DNA of 64,000 nucleotides from Neurospora crassa OR74A (Eukaryota > Ascomycota > Sordariomycetes > Sordariales > Sordariaceae): NCBI RefSeq assembly GCF_000182925.2, contig NC_026507.1:4092001-4156000 (forward strand), read 5' to 3'. This document shows positions 32,893 through 45,299 of this stretch, piece after piece. The notes below the pieces were generated by a model. That model saw only the letters and a program-made list of their open reading frames with translations. It was not told where the DNA came from and made no database searches. The translations under genes and the position numbers were made by a program. Numbering within the stretch: the first letter of the stretch is position 1; each line of letters starts with the position of its first letter.

Positions 32893-33816
32893 CTAATGGT
32901 CCGAATCCAACAACCTCACAATCGCATAGCTCGTCCCCGCCGCCAACGCCCCAATAATCAACGTCTGCACCGCTCCCCAAACCCCGGCCTCCCTCGTCCT
33001 AATCGTCACCCAATTCTTGACAAAGCCAAACCCAAGCAAGATCAACGCCGTGATCACCACCGACACCCACAACGCCTCCCTCGCTCTCTCCATAAAAAAA
33101 TACGGCAGCATCGGAATCAGACCACCCACAAAATAACTAAGGCCCATCACTCCAGCACTGACCCACGCCCGATTGAGGTCCGGCTCCATCATGCGCACCT
33201 GTAGATCCATCAAAAACCGCACCAGATTCTCTTCGTTCCCCTTTCGACACAGATCCTGCACCAGCGCTGCCGCCGTGGCGCGCGACACCCCATATTCGTC
33301 CTCCAGAATAGCCAAAATTTCCGACTGCTCCAGCTGCGGCAGGTTCGACACCTCCCACGCTTTGCGCGCATGCTCCGCCTCCCAGTGCTGTCGCTCCGTC
33401 ACGCCCGCCAAGTAGGCGCCCAAGCCCATGCTGATCATCCCCGAGAACAACTCGGCTAGGCCGCCCATGATGACCAGTTTCGTGGATCCCAACGTGGAAA
33501 GACCGGCGGTTAGGGCAAAGGGGACCGTAAGGCCGTCGGAGAAGCCGAGGATGATGTCCCGGAAAAGGCCGTCAAAGGTGTTGGATTTTTTGGACGACGA
33601 CGAGGAGGAGGCGCTGTCGGAAGGCTTAGACGGCAGTTGTTGGCGCGGACACGGCCCGGCGGCGGCGGTGGCTGTGATGGAGGAGCTGGTGAGGCAGGAA
33701 CGCAGGCTGCGAATTGAGCCGGGCCGGGTTTTGTGTGGTTCATATTCTGAGGGGGGCAGGTCGGCTGTTGTAGGTCTAGGGCCGAGGAGTGGCGATGTTT
33801 CTGGTGATGAAGTCAT
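32893..33816 (-). CDS. CCC1: Ccc1/VIT1-family vacuolar iron/manganese transporter
   Basis: An intronless frame encodes 307 residues. The N-terminal ~75 residues are Ser/Pro-rich and cytosolic. Then comes the hallmark first membrane region, FRDIILGFSDGLTVPFALTAG, followed by GLAELFSGMISMGLGAYLAG. A cytosolic Glu-rich metal-binding loop follows (ERQHWEAEHARKAW, EILAILEDEYG, LMDLQVRMMEPD). Three more segments come next: VMGLSYFVGGLIPMLPYFF, ALWVSVVITALILLGFGFV and QTLIIGALAAGTSYAIV. This is the five-segment VIT1/CCC1 layout with its MEP motif. Family members move Fe2+ and Mn2+ into the vacuole in exchange for protons and limit iron toxicity. Fungal CCC1 genes are commonly repressed by CCAAT/HapX control under low iron. 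I did not identify such sites here. Confidence 0.93.
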   Translation of the reverse strand: MTSSPETSPLLGPRPTTADLPPSEYEPHKTRPGSIRSLRSCLTSSSITATAAAGPCPRQQLPSKPSDSASSSSSSKKSNTFDGLFRDIILGFSDGLTVPFALTAGLSTLGSTKLVIMGGLAELFSGMISMGLGAYLAGVTERQHWEAEHARKAWEVSNLPQLEQSEILAILEDEYGVSRATAAALVQDLCRKGNEENLVRFLMDLQVRMMEPDLNRAWVSAGVMGLSYFVGGLIPMLPYFFMERAREALWVSVVITALILLGFGFVKNWVTIRTREAGVWGAVQTLIIGALAAGTSYAIVRLLDSDH

Positions 33817-34966
33817 GGTGTTTATTGTTGGTCGGGTCGGTGATGATGTTTTGGTTCAAGTTGAGATTGTGGTTGTATGTTGACTTGTGATTTGTGCCTG
33901 GAAATGTATTGGTTCGTGTGGCTGTTTCCAGTACAGAATTTGAGATGGAAAGGAAGTGTTCAATGAAGGCGGATGGGTGCAACAAAAAGATGGCGTGAAA
34001 ACAAGAAACAGCAAAGGCCGTTTGATATCAGAAAACTGAGGAAGGTGGAAGGTGATGTGAAAGGTGATCCATCCATGTGACTTCACCCTGGGGTGGGGCT
34101 GGAAATGCTGACCATTTCCTATCTTCCTATTGGACAGAAGGAGGCAGCATCTGCGGGCTGGGGGTGAACGCAACCAAGCTTGATCTTGGTGCAGGCAAGA
34201 GAACTCCAAGTCAAAACAGGAAAACTAACCAGACACCCAATCATGTCTCTTGCATTTCGGTTTTTCACCCTTCTCCTCACCTTTGAACTTTTCCATCTTT
34301 GGCAGTCGGCGGGTTTCACCTTGGTCATCCTCCTCATCTTCCTTGATGTTGATTTGCGAGCCTGCGAGATGCTCCAGGAAGCTAGAGCAAGGCAGAGACA
34401 CTTTGCGGCACGGCGGTCATCATTGTACCAGGTAGGAAAGAGGGACATTCACAAAGGGTTCTTCCTGGTTGTTGGTAAGCTTTACATTGGTGTGCGTGAC
34501 AGGAATGGCTGGCTGTCCGTCCTTCGGTGTCTTGTCTTTGTTTACTTTGGTGGGGCGTACCCCTGGGAAAAGACCCACTCGTTCCAGCGCAGTGAGGATG
34601 CAATTGAAACATTGTCATGTCTCGTCGTTGTGCATGTGAATTCCTTCAATCCAGGAGTACCAATGCATAGAAGACTCAGTTCGATTCATCTCAGTCCCAG
34701 ACAGTTGAATCTATAGCACCTGGTGGATAAGGACAGATTCTATAAACAGAAAAAAGTAACACCTCACAAACAAAAACCCCAAAGTACTCCTTCTTGCGAA
34801 GCATGGTACCTCCTCTTGGCTGTCAAACACATTGTCCAACCATATCTTAACCACCTATCCAAAAAGTCGCTAGTGACATGAACAGCTAAAAGTCAGAAAC
34901 CATCTCATCCAACCTTACTATGATATCATCATACACCTCAACCTGCATCTCAAGCTTAAGGTACCT
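33817..34966. other. Intergenic region, no gene recognised
   Basis: The 1.15 kb contain the CCC1 promoter (minus strand) and sequence 3' of the P450 gene. A TAGAGGTA motif on the minus strand (34962-34969) overlaps the P450 stop codon. A plus-strand 157-codon frame from 34243 was considered and rejected. Confidence 0.55.
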
Positions 34967-36811
34967 CTACACTTTACCAAAAAACTCCTTTCCCCCTTCT
35001 AGGATCAACTCCTTCTTCCCCTCTCTCACCTTATAGCCCAGCTGGAAATCAACCGGCTCCAAAATGACATGACTATTCGTCTTGTGCGTGTCAATCGGCA
35101 CCTCCTTGCCTGTGACTGGACATGTCTTTGGGGTAACCTCAAATGCCCACAGAAGCGCCGCGCCAAAAACAAACATCTCGTCATCGACAATGTTCTGCCC
35201 GAGACAGGTGCGCCTGCCCCAGCCGAACGAGTGCATGGAGGATCCCTCGCGGAAGTTGGGGTAGCGCGTGAGGGGGGCCTGGAAAGTTGGATAGGAAGGG
35301 TCAAGGTAGCGGGCTGGGTTATACGTTTCTGGGTCTGGGTATTTCTGGGGATTGCGGTTGAGGGTCCTGTGTGCCGAAGTGTTAGTGTTAGTGATGCTCG
35401 AAAATACGGGAAGAAGGAACCAAGAAAGACATACCATTCACAAGCAAGAACGATCGTGCCCTTCTTGATCTTGACGCCCCTAAACTCATCATCCCTCTCC
35501 GCCTGATGTGGTACGCCAAGTGGGACTCCGCTCCTCCATCTGACCGTCTCCTTCAGGCAGGCTCGGAGAATGGGAAGCTTATCAAAGTCTTTCATGGTCG
35601 GCATCCGGTCACCGCACACCTCGTCAATCTCTGCTTGCGCCTTGTGTTGCCACTCCGGGTGCAGAGCCATGGCCATCTGGAAGAACTTGAGTGGGCCCGA
35701 GATGGTGACGACGCCGACGAGGTTGAGGAAGCCTATCATGCACGAGGCAAAGGTCTCGTCTTTTTCGGGTTGGTCGAGTGCGTCTTTCTTCTCGTATGCC
35801 TCTTCCTGAGCCGCTGTGGAAGGGGACCTCTCGGCGTTCTTGACATCTGGACCGGGGGCTCTGGCGGTGGCAGGCATCGATGGCGCCGTATCCTGCACCA
35901 TCTGCTCGAAATACCTATACGCCCACGTATCGCTTGGTAGTTCACCCTTCCTCATTCTCTCTTTAGCCTTCCTAAACAGGCCCAACCACCATTGCCTCAA
36001 CTCGGCCTCTCTCTTGACTTCGTACTTGTACCATGGGTTAATGCTGGCCGGCAAAGACCACAATGGCGTCATGGTGTTGGTGATGGGTCCTGAGACGGAC
36101 ATGCAATGTAGAGTCTTGTCGGCGCTCTCCCCGTTCAGGCGGCCCTGCGTGGCGTCGTCCCAGGCTAGGCGGCTCATGACACGACCACAGTACTCGCGCG
36201 TATGGTCAAGGAAGCGATCCGGATCGAAAAGCAGCACGACCAGGAAGCGGCGCATCTCCGACTCAACGTGCCCGTAGAAGTGGTGCTTGTAGGCAGCGGC
36301 CATGGCGGCGTGAGCCCATTTGCGTTGAGATTTCCAGGTGTCTAGGTATGCTCTCATTAGCAAACATTGCCTCAAGTCAGTGGAAAAAAAAAAAAAACAA
36401 GAACTCACCATGACGATCCATCAAAGCACTGTAAACCACTCCCTCTTTATGGCCAATCAAGCTCCGGATCTGCGGCCGTCCGGAATAGATGTGTCCCCGT
36501 TTTACCAAGAGCTCCTCGGCAATCTTTTCATCTGATATGATGACAAAGGTGGCGTCCGGGACCGAAGTCGTATAGATGGGGCCAAACTCGTCTGCCCACT
36601 CCTTAAACTTGAGCCAAAGCGAGAAGCGTGGCAGGTCGTGGATGCGTCCAACAATGGGAAACTGGCGCGGGCCGGGGAACTTGGCTTTGCTCCCCGAAGA
36701 TCCCACTAAGGCAGTCCTCTTACGCCATGATAAGATTTGCTGCACGGCGGATATCAGGAGAGACGGGATGGCGAGGTAGAGGAGTAAGAGCGTAAGGTTG
36801 GATGTCTCCAT
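34967..36811 (-). CDS. Cytochrome P450 monooxygenase with a non-canonical I-helix
   Basis: Three exons (36811-36409, 36350-35435, 35366-34967; introns 58 and 68 nt) encode 572 residues. An N-terminal membrane anchor (LTLLLLYLAIPSLLI) and a proline hinge (KFPGPRQFPIVGRI) place it on the endoplasmic reticulum. The heme loop FGWGRRTCLG is intact with its Cys ligand, and ExxR is present as ETVR. The PERF position reads PARY. In the I-helix, the segment equivalent to AGADTT reads VGVVTI: the Thr is kept but the acidic residue that helps oxygen activation is missing. The layout resembles CYPs of the O-methylsterigmatocystin-oxidoreductase type. No substrate can be named. No polyketide, peptide or terpene synthase lies nearby. 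The TAG stop sits inside a TAGAGGTACC motif. Confidence 0.9.
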
Positions 36812-39800
36812 GATGGGCTGAACGAGATGACCGACGGCAACTATATGAGTAAGGTACAAGTTCAGTCCTGCCTTGCGTGGGCAGGTCTTGTATGTAGTTC
36901 ACAAGTGTGAGGCGTAGAGTAGGGGTCCTTTCTTTCACTGTGTTGTCTGTGGATGAGGTGAGATACGATCGATGGGATTCGGGCGGGTCTGAACTATACG
37001 CGGCGACGTAGAAACCAAACCTGGGGGGCTGAAGAAGGACGTCGTCAGGCTGAGCTAGGAAATGAGTTGAGTGTGGGGACGGCGATGAAGTTGATGAGAG
37101 ACAACGAGTGTCAACGACGACAAGTACCTATACACTCTTGCTAGTTGCCTTTTCGCTCAAAACCCAGAGAAGAAATGGAAGAGAGAACGAGACCTAGGTC
37201 TAACATAGGGGGGAGGGCCGGAGGCGGGGAGTGGCACACTTAAATCTTTTCCATGCATTCCAGCCACAAGACAGACACGGAGGCCGAGACATCTCTGTTC
37301 CAGCAGGGAGGGACATAAGAAGAAGTAAGTCGAGGACTGGCTGTGGACCAAAGCGGTGACAGCTTAGAACAAAAGTCCAGTCTTCAGCCCCAAACCAACT
37401 GCGGCGACTTGTGGGCAAGGCCGTACACTAGATACGCCCCACCCCCTCCTTCCTCGTTTCCCGCCTTTGGGTTCCTTCCAATGATCATAAGTGAAACCCC
37501 CCTTCAGGGAGTTGGCGCCATTTAAAAGATATTGGTTACCGGTTGTCCAGTTGTCGACAGTCGCTCGTCAGTCCGGGGTAAGATGCTTATCAGGCAATAG
37601 ATATCAAGAGTTCCTGGTTCGTGAGAAGCGAGTAAAGGCAGCTCGGTAGGTTGGCGACAGCTGGGTAAGTACCTCCATCGTACGAGGTATACGCGCATCT
37701 AAACGACCAACAAGGGTCTGTGTAGGGAATGTTCCAAATTGCGTGGCCACCAGACCGAAGCCGCAAACGGTACCTGTCCGACAGAATGCTGATTCAGCCT
37801 GAGTCTATTTCCTCATCACGAGCGAGGCACAAAGCTAGGAGCTTGCAGTGCAGGAACAGAAGTAGCGAGCACAATGTCCGGAGACAGCACGAAGCAGAGT
37901 TGGGCATTCCAGGGTAGGTGTAGGTATTGCCGCTTGCATCCATCCCCCCAGCTGTTGTCGCCCACTCCCTGCACTACGTGGACTCCAGGAGAATGGGAGT
38001 ACAAACAACAAGGTACACACCCAAGAGAGGATGGCTGAAGACTCTGATTGCTGAACGACACGAAGTCGAGACATTTGATAGTCGTGGAGTTGCCTTTTCG
38101 GGGTCAGGCAGTCCAATCCGCTCTGAGGATTTTGCTGCTCCGTGTTCCCAGCGTATGGACGCCACAGCCGCTCTGACAGCTTCGACATTGGACGAGGCTG
38201 CTGTCTAGGGAGAGTGTATGTCTAGGTCAAAAATAGGTAGCAGGGAGCATGGGGCAGAAATATGACAGGGGCATTCCCTGGGCATGAGGTTGGAGCTATG
38301 TAGTCACTGAATTATGTGTAAACCCGGCGCAAAGAATTCCAAAGAAAGATGGATACGTAGGGAGCTTGGCCCAAACGCCGTCTTTCGAGAACAGGACGGC
38401 AGGACCAAAGTTTGGGGAATGTCCGTAGCCTGGGATGTGTAAAGGTGTGTGTTGTTGGACGGCAATGATGCCAAAGGGCCGAAGCGAACGAATCAACTTG
38501 CACACCATGTCTAGGCGCGGCTATGATTCGCACACACACGGGAGAGCATCCTGTACGATCCTCATGCAACGTATAAGACGGGAAAAAAAACAAACAACCA
38601 TCTGATACACTACTTTTCACAGAGGCCCTGGGACGGTTGTCTTCATAGTACACCTTTCAAGAACCTGGCGATTACTTGCATGTGCAATAAGCTTGCCCAC
38701 TTGGGCTTGGGCTTCAATATCCCTGACTTGATTCGGGTGAGCAAGGGAGACCCGGGCCCGAGGAGCCGAATGGGCCGTCCCCGGAGGGGGAAGATGGGGA
38801 GAAGTGAGTGGAGAGCACAATTGGCGGCTGACATGAGAGCAGCAAGTCCAAAGATACAACAATACAACAATGGCCCATTATGGGCGAAGCTGCGCTGGCA
38901 GTCATGGTTGGCTCAGGCGCCGCCTCAAGAAAGTGAATGAAGCTGACGAGCCATGGGGTAACCAACATAGGTAGCATAGGTCCAACAAATCATATCCTGG
39001 TAACGATGGCTTGATGGTCAGAGGTAGGAACCTCTGCACCCGAGATCGCAACGCGGTGTGACCATGACATGGCGGAGGTGAGCCTAGCACTTCCCCTTGC
39101 TTCTCCGATTCCTTTGCTTGTTTTTTTCTTCTTTTTCTTCTTTTTTTCTTCAGCAGGTTTCAATCCAACTGGGGTTCTTCAGAATCGAGGTGAATGCCGT
39201 GTTCAAGAACAAGTACCCTGGTGAGGGTCGCGAACGACACATGCCTTGTGTTGATGCGGAAGCAGTTTGGGTATGCAAAGAGCAGACCGGCAATTACACA
39301 TCACAGTCCAAAGGCTTCCTGCTTGGGGTGCTGCTCTGAGTATTGACGTGGCCGGGGTCTCTATGGCATCTTGACCACTTGGCGTGCTGTGCCGAAAGTA
39401 AAAATAAAGGATGGCGGTGTTGCACGACATTGGGATTATCCCGAAAGTCGGCATCATCTCGACGCCAAATTGTCTGCTGAAAAGCCACTGGCGTAGGTTG
39501 TTCATCTGGTACGAATGGATCAGGGAAAATACCTGCTAACTGACCTGCTCCGAGTCAATGACCCTGAGCTGTTGTATTGGAGCTGGAGAAGGAGTGGAAG
39601 ATTTGGTATGGGTAGTCCCTGGCATACTTTGACAGCGAGACAGTCTCGAGCACAACAGACTGTCGTTTGAGGGACAAGGTGACTTGGTTTCCGTGGCGTT
39701 ATGCGCGCAAAGGCGGATGGGTGCAGTGGGAAGGGGATGCTGGCCTTTGGCATATTCCGTTACACAATGGCTTAAGCAGCGACCCTGTACGGGTGAAGAC

Positions 39801-41774
39801 CGTCCGCCTCGCCATTCAAAGAGGCCGAGACGCTGACATGAAAATGGCCGACAGGCCTTCCTCGGGCTGGTGTCCGTATCACACACATGCAGCGGAGAGG
39901 CTTTGCGGTGGCGCCCCGTCTGCGTCTGCCATCGGGACCGAGAGACGCATCACGGCCGAAGTAGGTAGCTAGCAGTATGAAGGCCAGTGGAGGTGTTGAT
40001 ACCCAAGACGGCTGGTGGGGAAGGAAATCGAAATCTGCTCTTGTTCGATGCAAGCCGCTATTGTGACGATGGCTTTTGATCCTTTGGAGGGCGACTTGGG
40101 GTTGTGATTGGAGGATTCTGGTCGCGGTACAACTCTTCAGCTTGTCGATGGTGATGTGGGCGCGATTGGCTGCAGAGATGGCTGCTGTTGAGGGGGAGTA
40201 CTTTTCCTCCTTGACTCAGACATCGGAGAGGTGTATTGTCTTTCTGGGCCCCGTGATGTCAGCCATCCATGAACTACTTACGGTGTAGTCTAGACACCCA
40301 GGGACCAGGGAAACGGGGCGGGCCGCGCAGGGATGGATCATAGGGTGAGGGAGTGAGCACTGGGAGAGGTAACGTTAGCAAGGGCTCACCCAGAAACTGT
40401 GAGAGAGTGTAGCCAGAGTGACTGACGAGAGAAGTGAAGGCAGAGGAGCTAGAACAACCTCGTGACGCAAATGGCCACTCATGCGGTGAGTGCCTAAGTA
40501 CGCAGTGTAGTAGGCATGTGAGAGCCGATATATCTCAAGGGCGTCTGGTGTAGTCGATACGAGAAATGAAGCCGAGAGTGCGCCTGGAGGGTGTAACTCG
40601 AGACTCCATTTAAGGAACATGTGTCCCTAATCTCTCCTGAAGCTGCTTTACTTGGCCGTGGGTTCGTTTGAGAGGTGGTTTTTGTTGCTGTTGCTCTCAA
40701 CCCATGATGTTTGTCGATACCCGAGATCGACTTAAGTGGTTGAAGACTGAAATTAACTGAGAGACAGACAGCAACACACAGAAAGAGCCGCAATCAGCAA
40801 CGCAACCTCCCCATTTCCCTTTCTGTCCATGCGCTCAGCTGTAGCGTTACCCATGGATTAGGAGTAGGTAGGCGCTTCCCTACCTACCTACCTACCCAGA
40901 TTGGGGCAGTCATCCAGTTAGTCTCTGTCACCATCCGTCTCAGGCTTGTCGTGCACGCTGCTTGTCTGACGCTGGACAACGACTGACTGCCTGGGTAACT
41001 GACCACGTCCCAGTGCAATGGACCATGGGGTGGTTTGGAAGGCCGAGGGAAGCAATTGAGAGTTGCACGAGAGACCCCTCTGTGCCCCAGGGATGGAAAG
41101 ACATGTCATGGCTTTGTTCGAGGTTGAGACATTGATCAAGATGGAGTTCCAATCTGTTGGTTGTTGGGATGAACCCGACATGGGATTGAATGGAATGGAA
41201 TGTGGTGAAGTGGAAAGATGGAAGTGAGGGCGGGGGACGAGACCTACCATATTGGGCGTAAATTGTTAGTGCAGTGAGATGGAGGAAGAAGTGCACAGGC
41301 CACTCAAGCAAGGCTATTCTTAAACGGATATGCCAGGACATCAACGTTGCAGCCAGCAGAGTAGTGTAAGTGGAACTTGGTTCCCAGAGTACCTGTGTGA
41401 ATGGATTGAATTGCTCAGCTTGATAAATGACAGACTGATTTATTCTCAAGTGAAAGGTCATACAATCCATTGAAAACTATCTTCTTATCCTCAGATGACG
41501 GTTGTCGCTATGTGTTAGATGTGCCTTGCATTCGTACCTCTACCCACCGAGGCCCTGGCATATGCGTTTAATATCTGGGCGGGGCAGCTGACGGTAAGTA
41601 CTTAGGTCCATGCCACTTGGGGAAGACAACCGCGGGCTGGTGGTTGATTGATGTCATTTTCGTGATCAGGTCACGGTGCTTCTCCTCCTCCAACACGACT
41701 GGATCGCCAAAACACACAAAAGCTAAGTCAACAAACAACACATCCGGCAATAGGTACACGCGCCCGCCGGCCAG
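36812..41774. other. Large gene-poor interval (5 kb)
   Basis: Between the P450 start and the palA start I find no frame with coding character on either strand and no recognisable transposon or RNA gene. It holds a T-rich tract (39118-39152) followed by CAG, a TACCTACC tract (40881-40897) and one TAGAGGTA motif on the minus strand (41535-41542). Long promoters, noncoding transcripts or an unrecognised multi-intron gene are all possible. Confidence 0.5.
40881..40897 (+). repeat. (TACC)4 tract
   Basis: Four tandem TACC units followed by C. It is the longest run of the TACCTACC/GGTAGGTA motif that recurs in intergenic parts of this window. Confidence 0.85.
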
Positions 41775-44425
41775 ATGACAACCACCCACGTGCTGTCGCT
41801 TCCCTTCCGGAAGTCGACCCAGCTGTCACTGTCGCGCGCCATCCAGCAGTACATTTCCGCCAAATACGACCAGCACCCGGACATGTTCCGCCATGACCTC
41901 GACACCATCGATGCTCTGCGCCGCGACGCCATCAACGTCCGCGAAGCCCACCCGAGCGGCATCAGGAAGCTCCAGATGTACGCCGCCCAGCTCGTGTGGA
42001 TTGGCGGCAAGTTCCCTATTGATGTCGGCGCCGACTTCACCTGGTACCCGGCTCTGGGCTACCACACCGAACACCCGCTCGTCCAGAACAACCTCAAGTA
42101 CGAGCTGATGAACGTCCTCTACAACCTCGCCGCCCTCTACTCCCAGCTGGCTGTGGCTTCCAACCGCAACAGCACCGAAGGCCTCAAGACCGCTGCCAGC
42201 TGGTTCTCCCACTCCGCCGGCGTCCTCACCCACATCAAGACCCAGGTCCTGCCCGAGCTGCGCATGCCTAGCCCGCCCGACGACATGGACGAAACCACCC
42301 TCGAGTCCCTCATACAGCTCTTTCTCGCCGAGGCCCAAGAGTGCTACTGGCAGAAAGCCGTCATGGACGGGTATAAAGACGCCTCCATCGCCAAGCTAGC
42401 CGCCCGTGTGTCCGACCTCTACAACGAAGCCGGCGAGGCCGCCATGCGCAGCGAGGCCATCAGCTCGGCCTGGATCCACCACATGAGCGCCAAACACCAC
42501 CACTTCGCCGCCGCCGCCCAGTTCCGCGCTGCCAGCGATTGTCTCGAACGCAAGAAATACGGCGAAGAGATCGCCCGGTTGCGGGACGCCGTCGCCTGCG
42601 TCAACGAAGGACTCAAAGAAACCCGGGGCGGTTACCTCAGCAAAGCCGTCGTCGAAGACCTGCAGGGCCTCAAGCGTCGCCTGGAAGAGGACCTCAAGCG
42701 CGCCGAGATCGACAACGACCGCGTCTACCTGCACATCGTGCCGCCCAAGACTGAGCTCAAGCGTCTCGACCGCGCCAACATGGCTGTCGCCCGTGTGCCT
42801 CCCCAGGTGGCCAAGCCGTACGAGTTTCTGGGCGACCCCAGCGCCGAATTCGGGCCGGCCTTGTTCACCAAGCTCGTCCCCTTTGCCGTACACGTGGCCG
42901 TTTCCATATACGAAGAGCGTCGCGACAGGCTGGTCAACAACTCCATCATCTCCGAGCTCGAGTCCATGACATCCCAACTTCACGAAATCCTTTCCTCTCT
43001 CAACCTCCCCGGTTCCTTGCAAGCCCTCGAAAAGCCGCTCGGCCTTCCCGGCACCTTGGTCCAGCACGCCGACGAGATACGCCAAGCCGACGCCCTCTAC
43101 CGCCTGCAGCAAGGCTTGACGGACATTGACAAGCTCTGCTCTTCGGACCTAGCCATCTTCGAAGAAGGCCGGTCCCTCCTTCTCGCCGAAGAGGAGGAAG
43201 ACTCCCGTCTCCGCCTAAAGTACGGTACCGAACGGTGGAACCGCCCGCAATCTCGCCAGGATCCGTCCCCCAACGGCGGGACTAAACTGTGGCGACAGGC
43301 CCAAGATATCGAAGGTTACTTTGGCTCTTCGACAGCCTCGGACCAAGTAGTCCGCGAGAAGTTCAACGCCGTGAGGGACACGCTCACCATTCTTGCTGGG
43401 TCGGACCGATCAATCATGGATTTCATCCCCAACTCGCGACGGACCGACATCCCCGAGAGCTTGAAGCCGGCCCTAGGAAGGCTACGAAGCGCTTACAACG
43501 ACGTGCAGCGTCTAGAGTCCCGCCGACGCAAGCGCGTCGAATCTTTGCGCGCTCGGTCTCGTGCAGATGACATCAAGCCTGACATCCTCGTCGAAGCCGC
43601 TCGCTTAGAACGCGCGTACCCAACCACCGCCATCGCAACCGCCCACTTTGAGGACTTCTTCGAGAAACGCCTCGACCGCCTATACGAATCAGAGCTGGAG
43701 GCCGTGGAAAGGGATAAGCAGGAGCAGGAGAAGATTGTACAGGAGGTGAAGAGGGCGAACAAGGAGTTTGAAGCACAAAAGAGGCAGGTCGATAGAGCCG
43801 GAGGAGGGAATCGAGAGAGAGAAGAGGCGCTCCAGAAGCTGGATGCGGCCTATTACAAGTACAAGGAGATTGTGAGCAATGTGGAGGTCGGGAGGAAGTT
43901 CTATAACGATCTGAGCCAGATTGTAGAACAGTGGAGGGGGTTGGTCAGGGGGTGGGTGAGCGAACGGAGGAGGGATGCGAGGAGTCTTGAAGAGTATGTC
44001 CTTCTTTGTTTTGGTCCACCCTTCTTTTTGTCTTCATCCTACCCGTCTTGCCTTTATAAAGCTAACCAATTCTCAACAGGGAAATCAACATGCCCCCTCT
44101 GTCCTCCCTCAACATGCATCAATCATCTTTTTCGTATCAACAACAGCAACATCACCAACAACCACCACCGCCACCACCACAGATTCCTTTCCCTGAACCC
44201 ATCCAACCTCATCAGCCAATAGTCGAACAAGCGCACATCCAAAGCTGGGCCGACAACGTGCCACAACAACAGCCAAAGCCAGTAGCTCCTGGGGCGTGGG
44301 CACCAAACATGGGGATAAAATTCGGATCCCCTGTGGCCCAGGGCCAGCAGCATCAACAAGAGCAGGGCCAACCAGGACCGGTAAACGCTACATGGGATCC
44401 GTCTCAGGGGATCCGGTTTGGGTAG
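41775..44425 (+). CDS. palA: pH-response regulator PalA/Rim20 (BRO1-domain, ALIX family)
   Basis: Two exons (41775-43993 and 44080-44425, 86-nt intron) encode 854 residues. The first ~390 residues are a BRO1 domain: MTTTHVLSLPFRKSTQLSLS, LQMYAAQLVWIGGKFPIDVGADFTWYPALG in consecutive blocks, and NVLYNLAALYSQLA. Residues ~390-740 form the coiled-coil V domain that binds YPxL motifs. The tail is Gln/Pro-rich. At the very end the motif WxPxxGI(K/R)FG occurs twice (WAPNMGIKFG and WDPSQGIRFG). PalA/Rim20 is recruited to ESCRT-III at plasma-membrane or endosomal sites and holds the zinc-finger factor PacC/Rim101 for cleavage by PalB/Rim13 at alkaline pH. The Neurospora orthologue is a pH-response regulator of this name. 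Length matches the family. Bases are strongly codon-biased (C-ending), unlike the neighbours, which suggests good expression. Confidence 0.95.
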
Positions 44426-45299
44426 CCGGTAGTGGTGTGCTGAGGTGAATTTACCTGGGCGGGCGGGACAGAAAATAGACTACCCAAAGTCCTTACCGTC
44501 CGCGACTGGAGTGTATGTTTTGGAACATCATTCGATGGATTTCGCAGATTTAGTAGAGGCATAGCATAGCGGGATTGGAATTCACTCTATCTTTACACGG
44601 AGGGCAAAATGGAAGCTTGACCTTGGTACTTGGCATAAATGTCCGGCTCCCTTTTTCTTATGGTTCCCTTAAGTTGTGTATCAGGTCCACCTCAGAGTTA
44701 GAGCCTGGAAGGCGGATTTCACCATACGCAGGCGACCGGAGCCAGGCTGAAGACCCGCACTCCTTCTTGATCCCCTTCTCGACCAGGCATGTAGCCAGAG
44801 CTATCGCCGTTGCTGACATGGAGAATTCGGACATCTTGGGTTGTGCACCTTCAACCGACATAACCCATAGAGACGGGAAATAAATGGTTCTTGGCTTCAC
44901 CACTTGCACAACACCAGCCGTTCTTCCCCACTGATGCATCATGTTGGATTTGGACTTGCTTCAGCTTTCGCAAACTTCTGTGGAGCCATACCATCGTTGT
45001 TGCTGTTCTGTCCCCAAGTTCAGACTGGGAAGAGGCGGTGCCTAGAGGTAGTGATGTTCATGGAAGAAAGACACCTCTACAAACCTGGCAAGAGTCAGCA
45101 ACTGAAGAGTAGGATAAAGGAAGTCACCACTCAAGTAAAAAGGCACCTCTCTTCCCGACGTCGAGCAACGACCGGCAATTTCTTCTCAGAATCATTCTGA
45201 AAGCAGCATCACTTCCTCTCCACTACTGTACAGCCAGGACATCATCATTCGCTAAACGCATCTTCAGGAATACCATTAACTCTAGAACCAACCGCCAAT
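44426..45299. other. Intergenic region, no gene recognised
   Basis: About 870 bp between palA and the first 'MC' gene. It holds one TAGAGGTA motif (45043-45050). The end of the stretch, AACCGCCAAT, is the start-codon context shared with the second 'MC' gene. Confidence 0.55.

Noticed and set aside
34243-34716. 157-codon plus-strand frame starting MSLAFRFF
   Set aside because: A hydrophobic start, but the rest lacks protein-like order, splice context or family motifs.
39118-39155. Long T-rich tract ending in CAG, like a strong 3' splice site
   Set aside because: No upstream donor-linked exon and no coding frame after it; treated as simple sequence.
40940-41470. 176-codon minus-strand frame upstream of palA
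   Set aside because: Has an ATG, but composition is His/Ser/Pro-rich and random-looking with no recognisable fold.
42396-43112. 238-codon minus-strand frame inside palA
   Set aside because: Shadow of the strongly C-ending codon use of palA on the other strand.
34967-44425. Secondary-metabolite cluster around the P450
   Set aside because: No polyketide, peptide or terpene synthase, and no dedicated transporter or regulator next to it.
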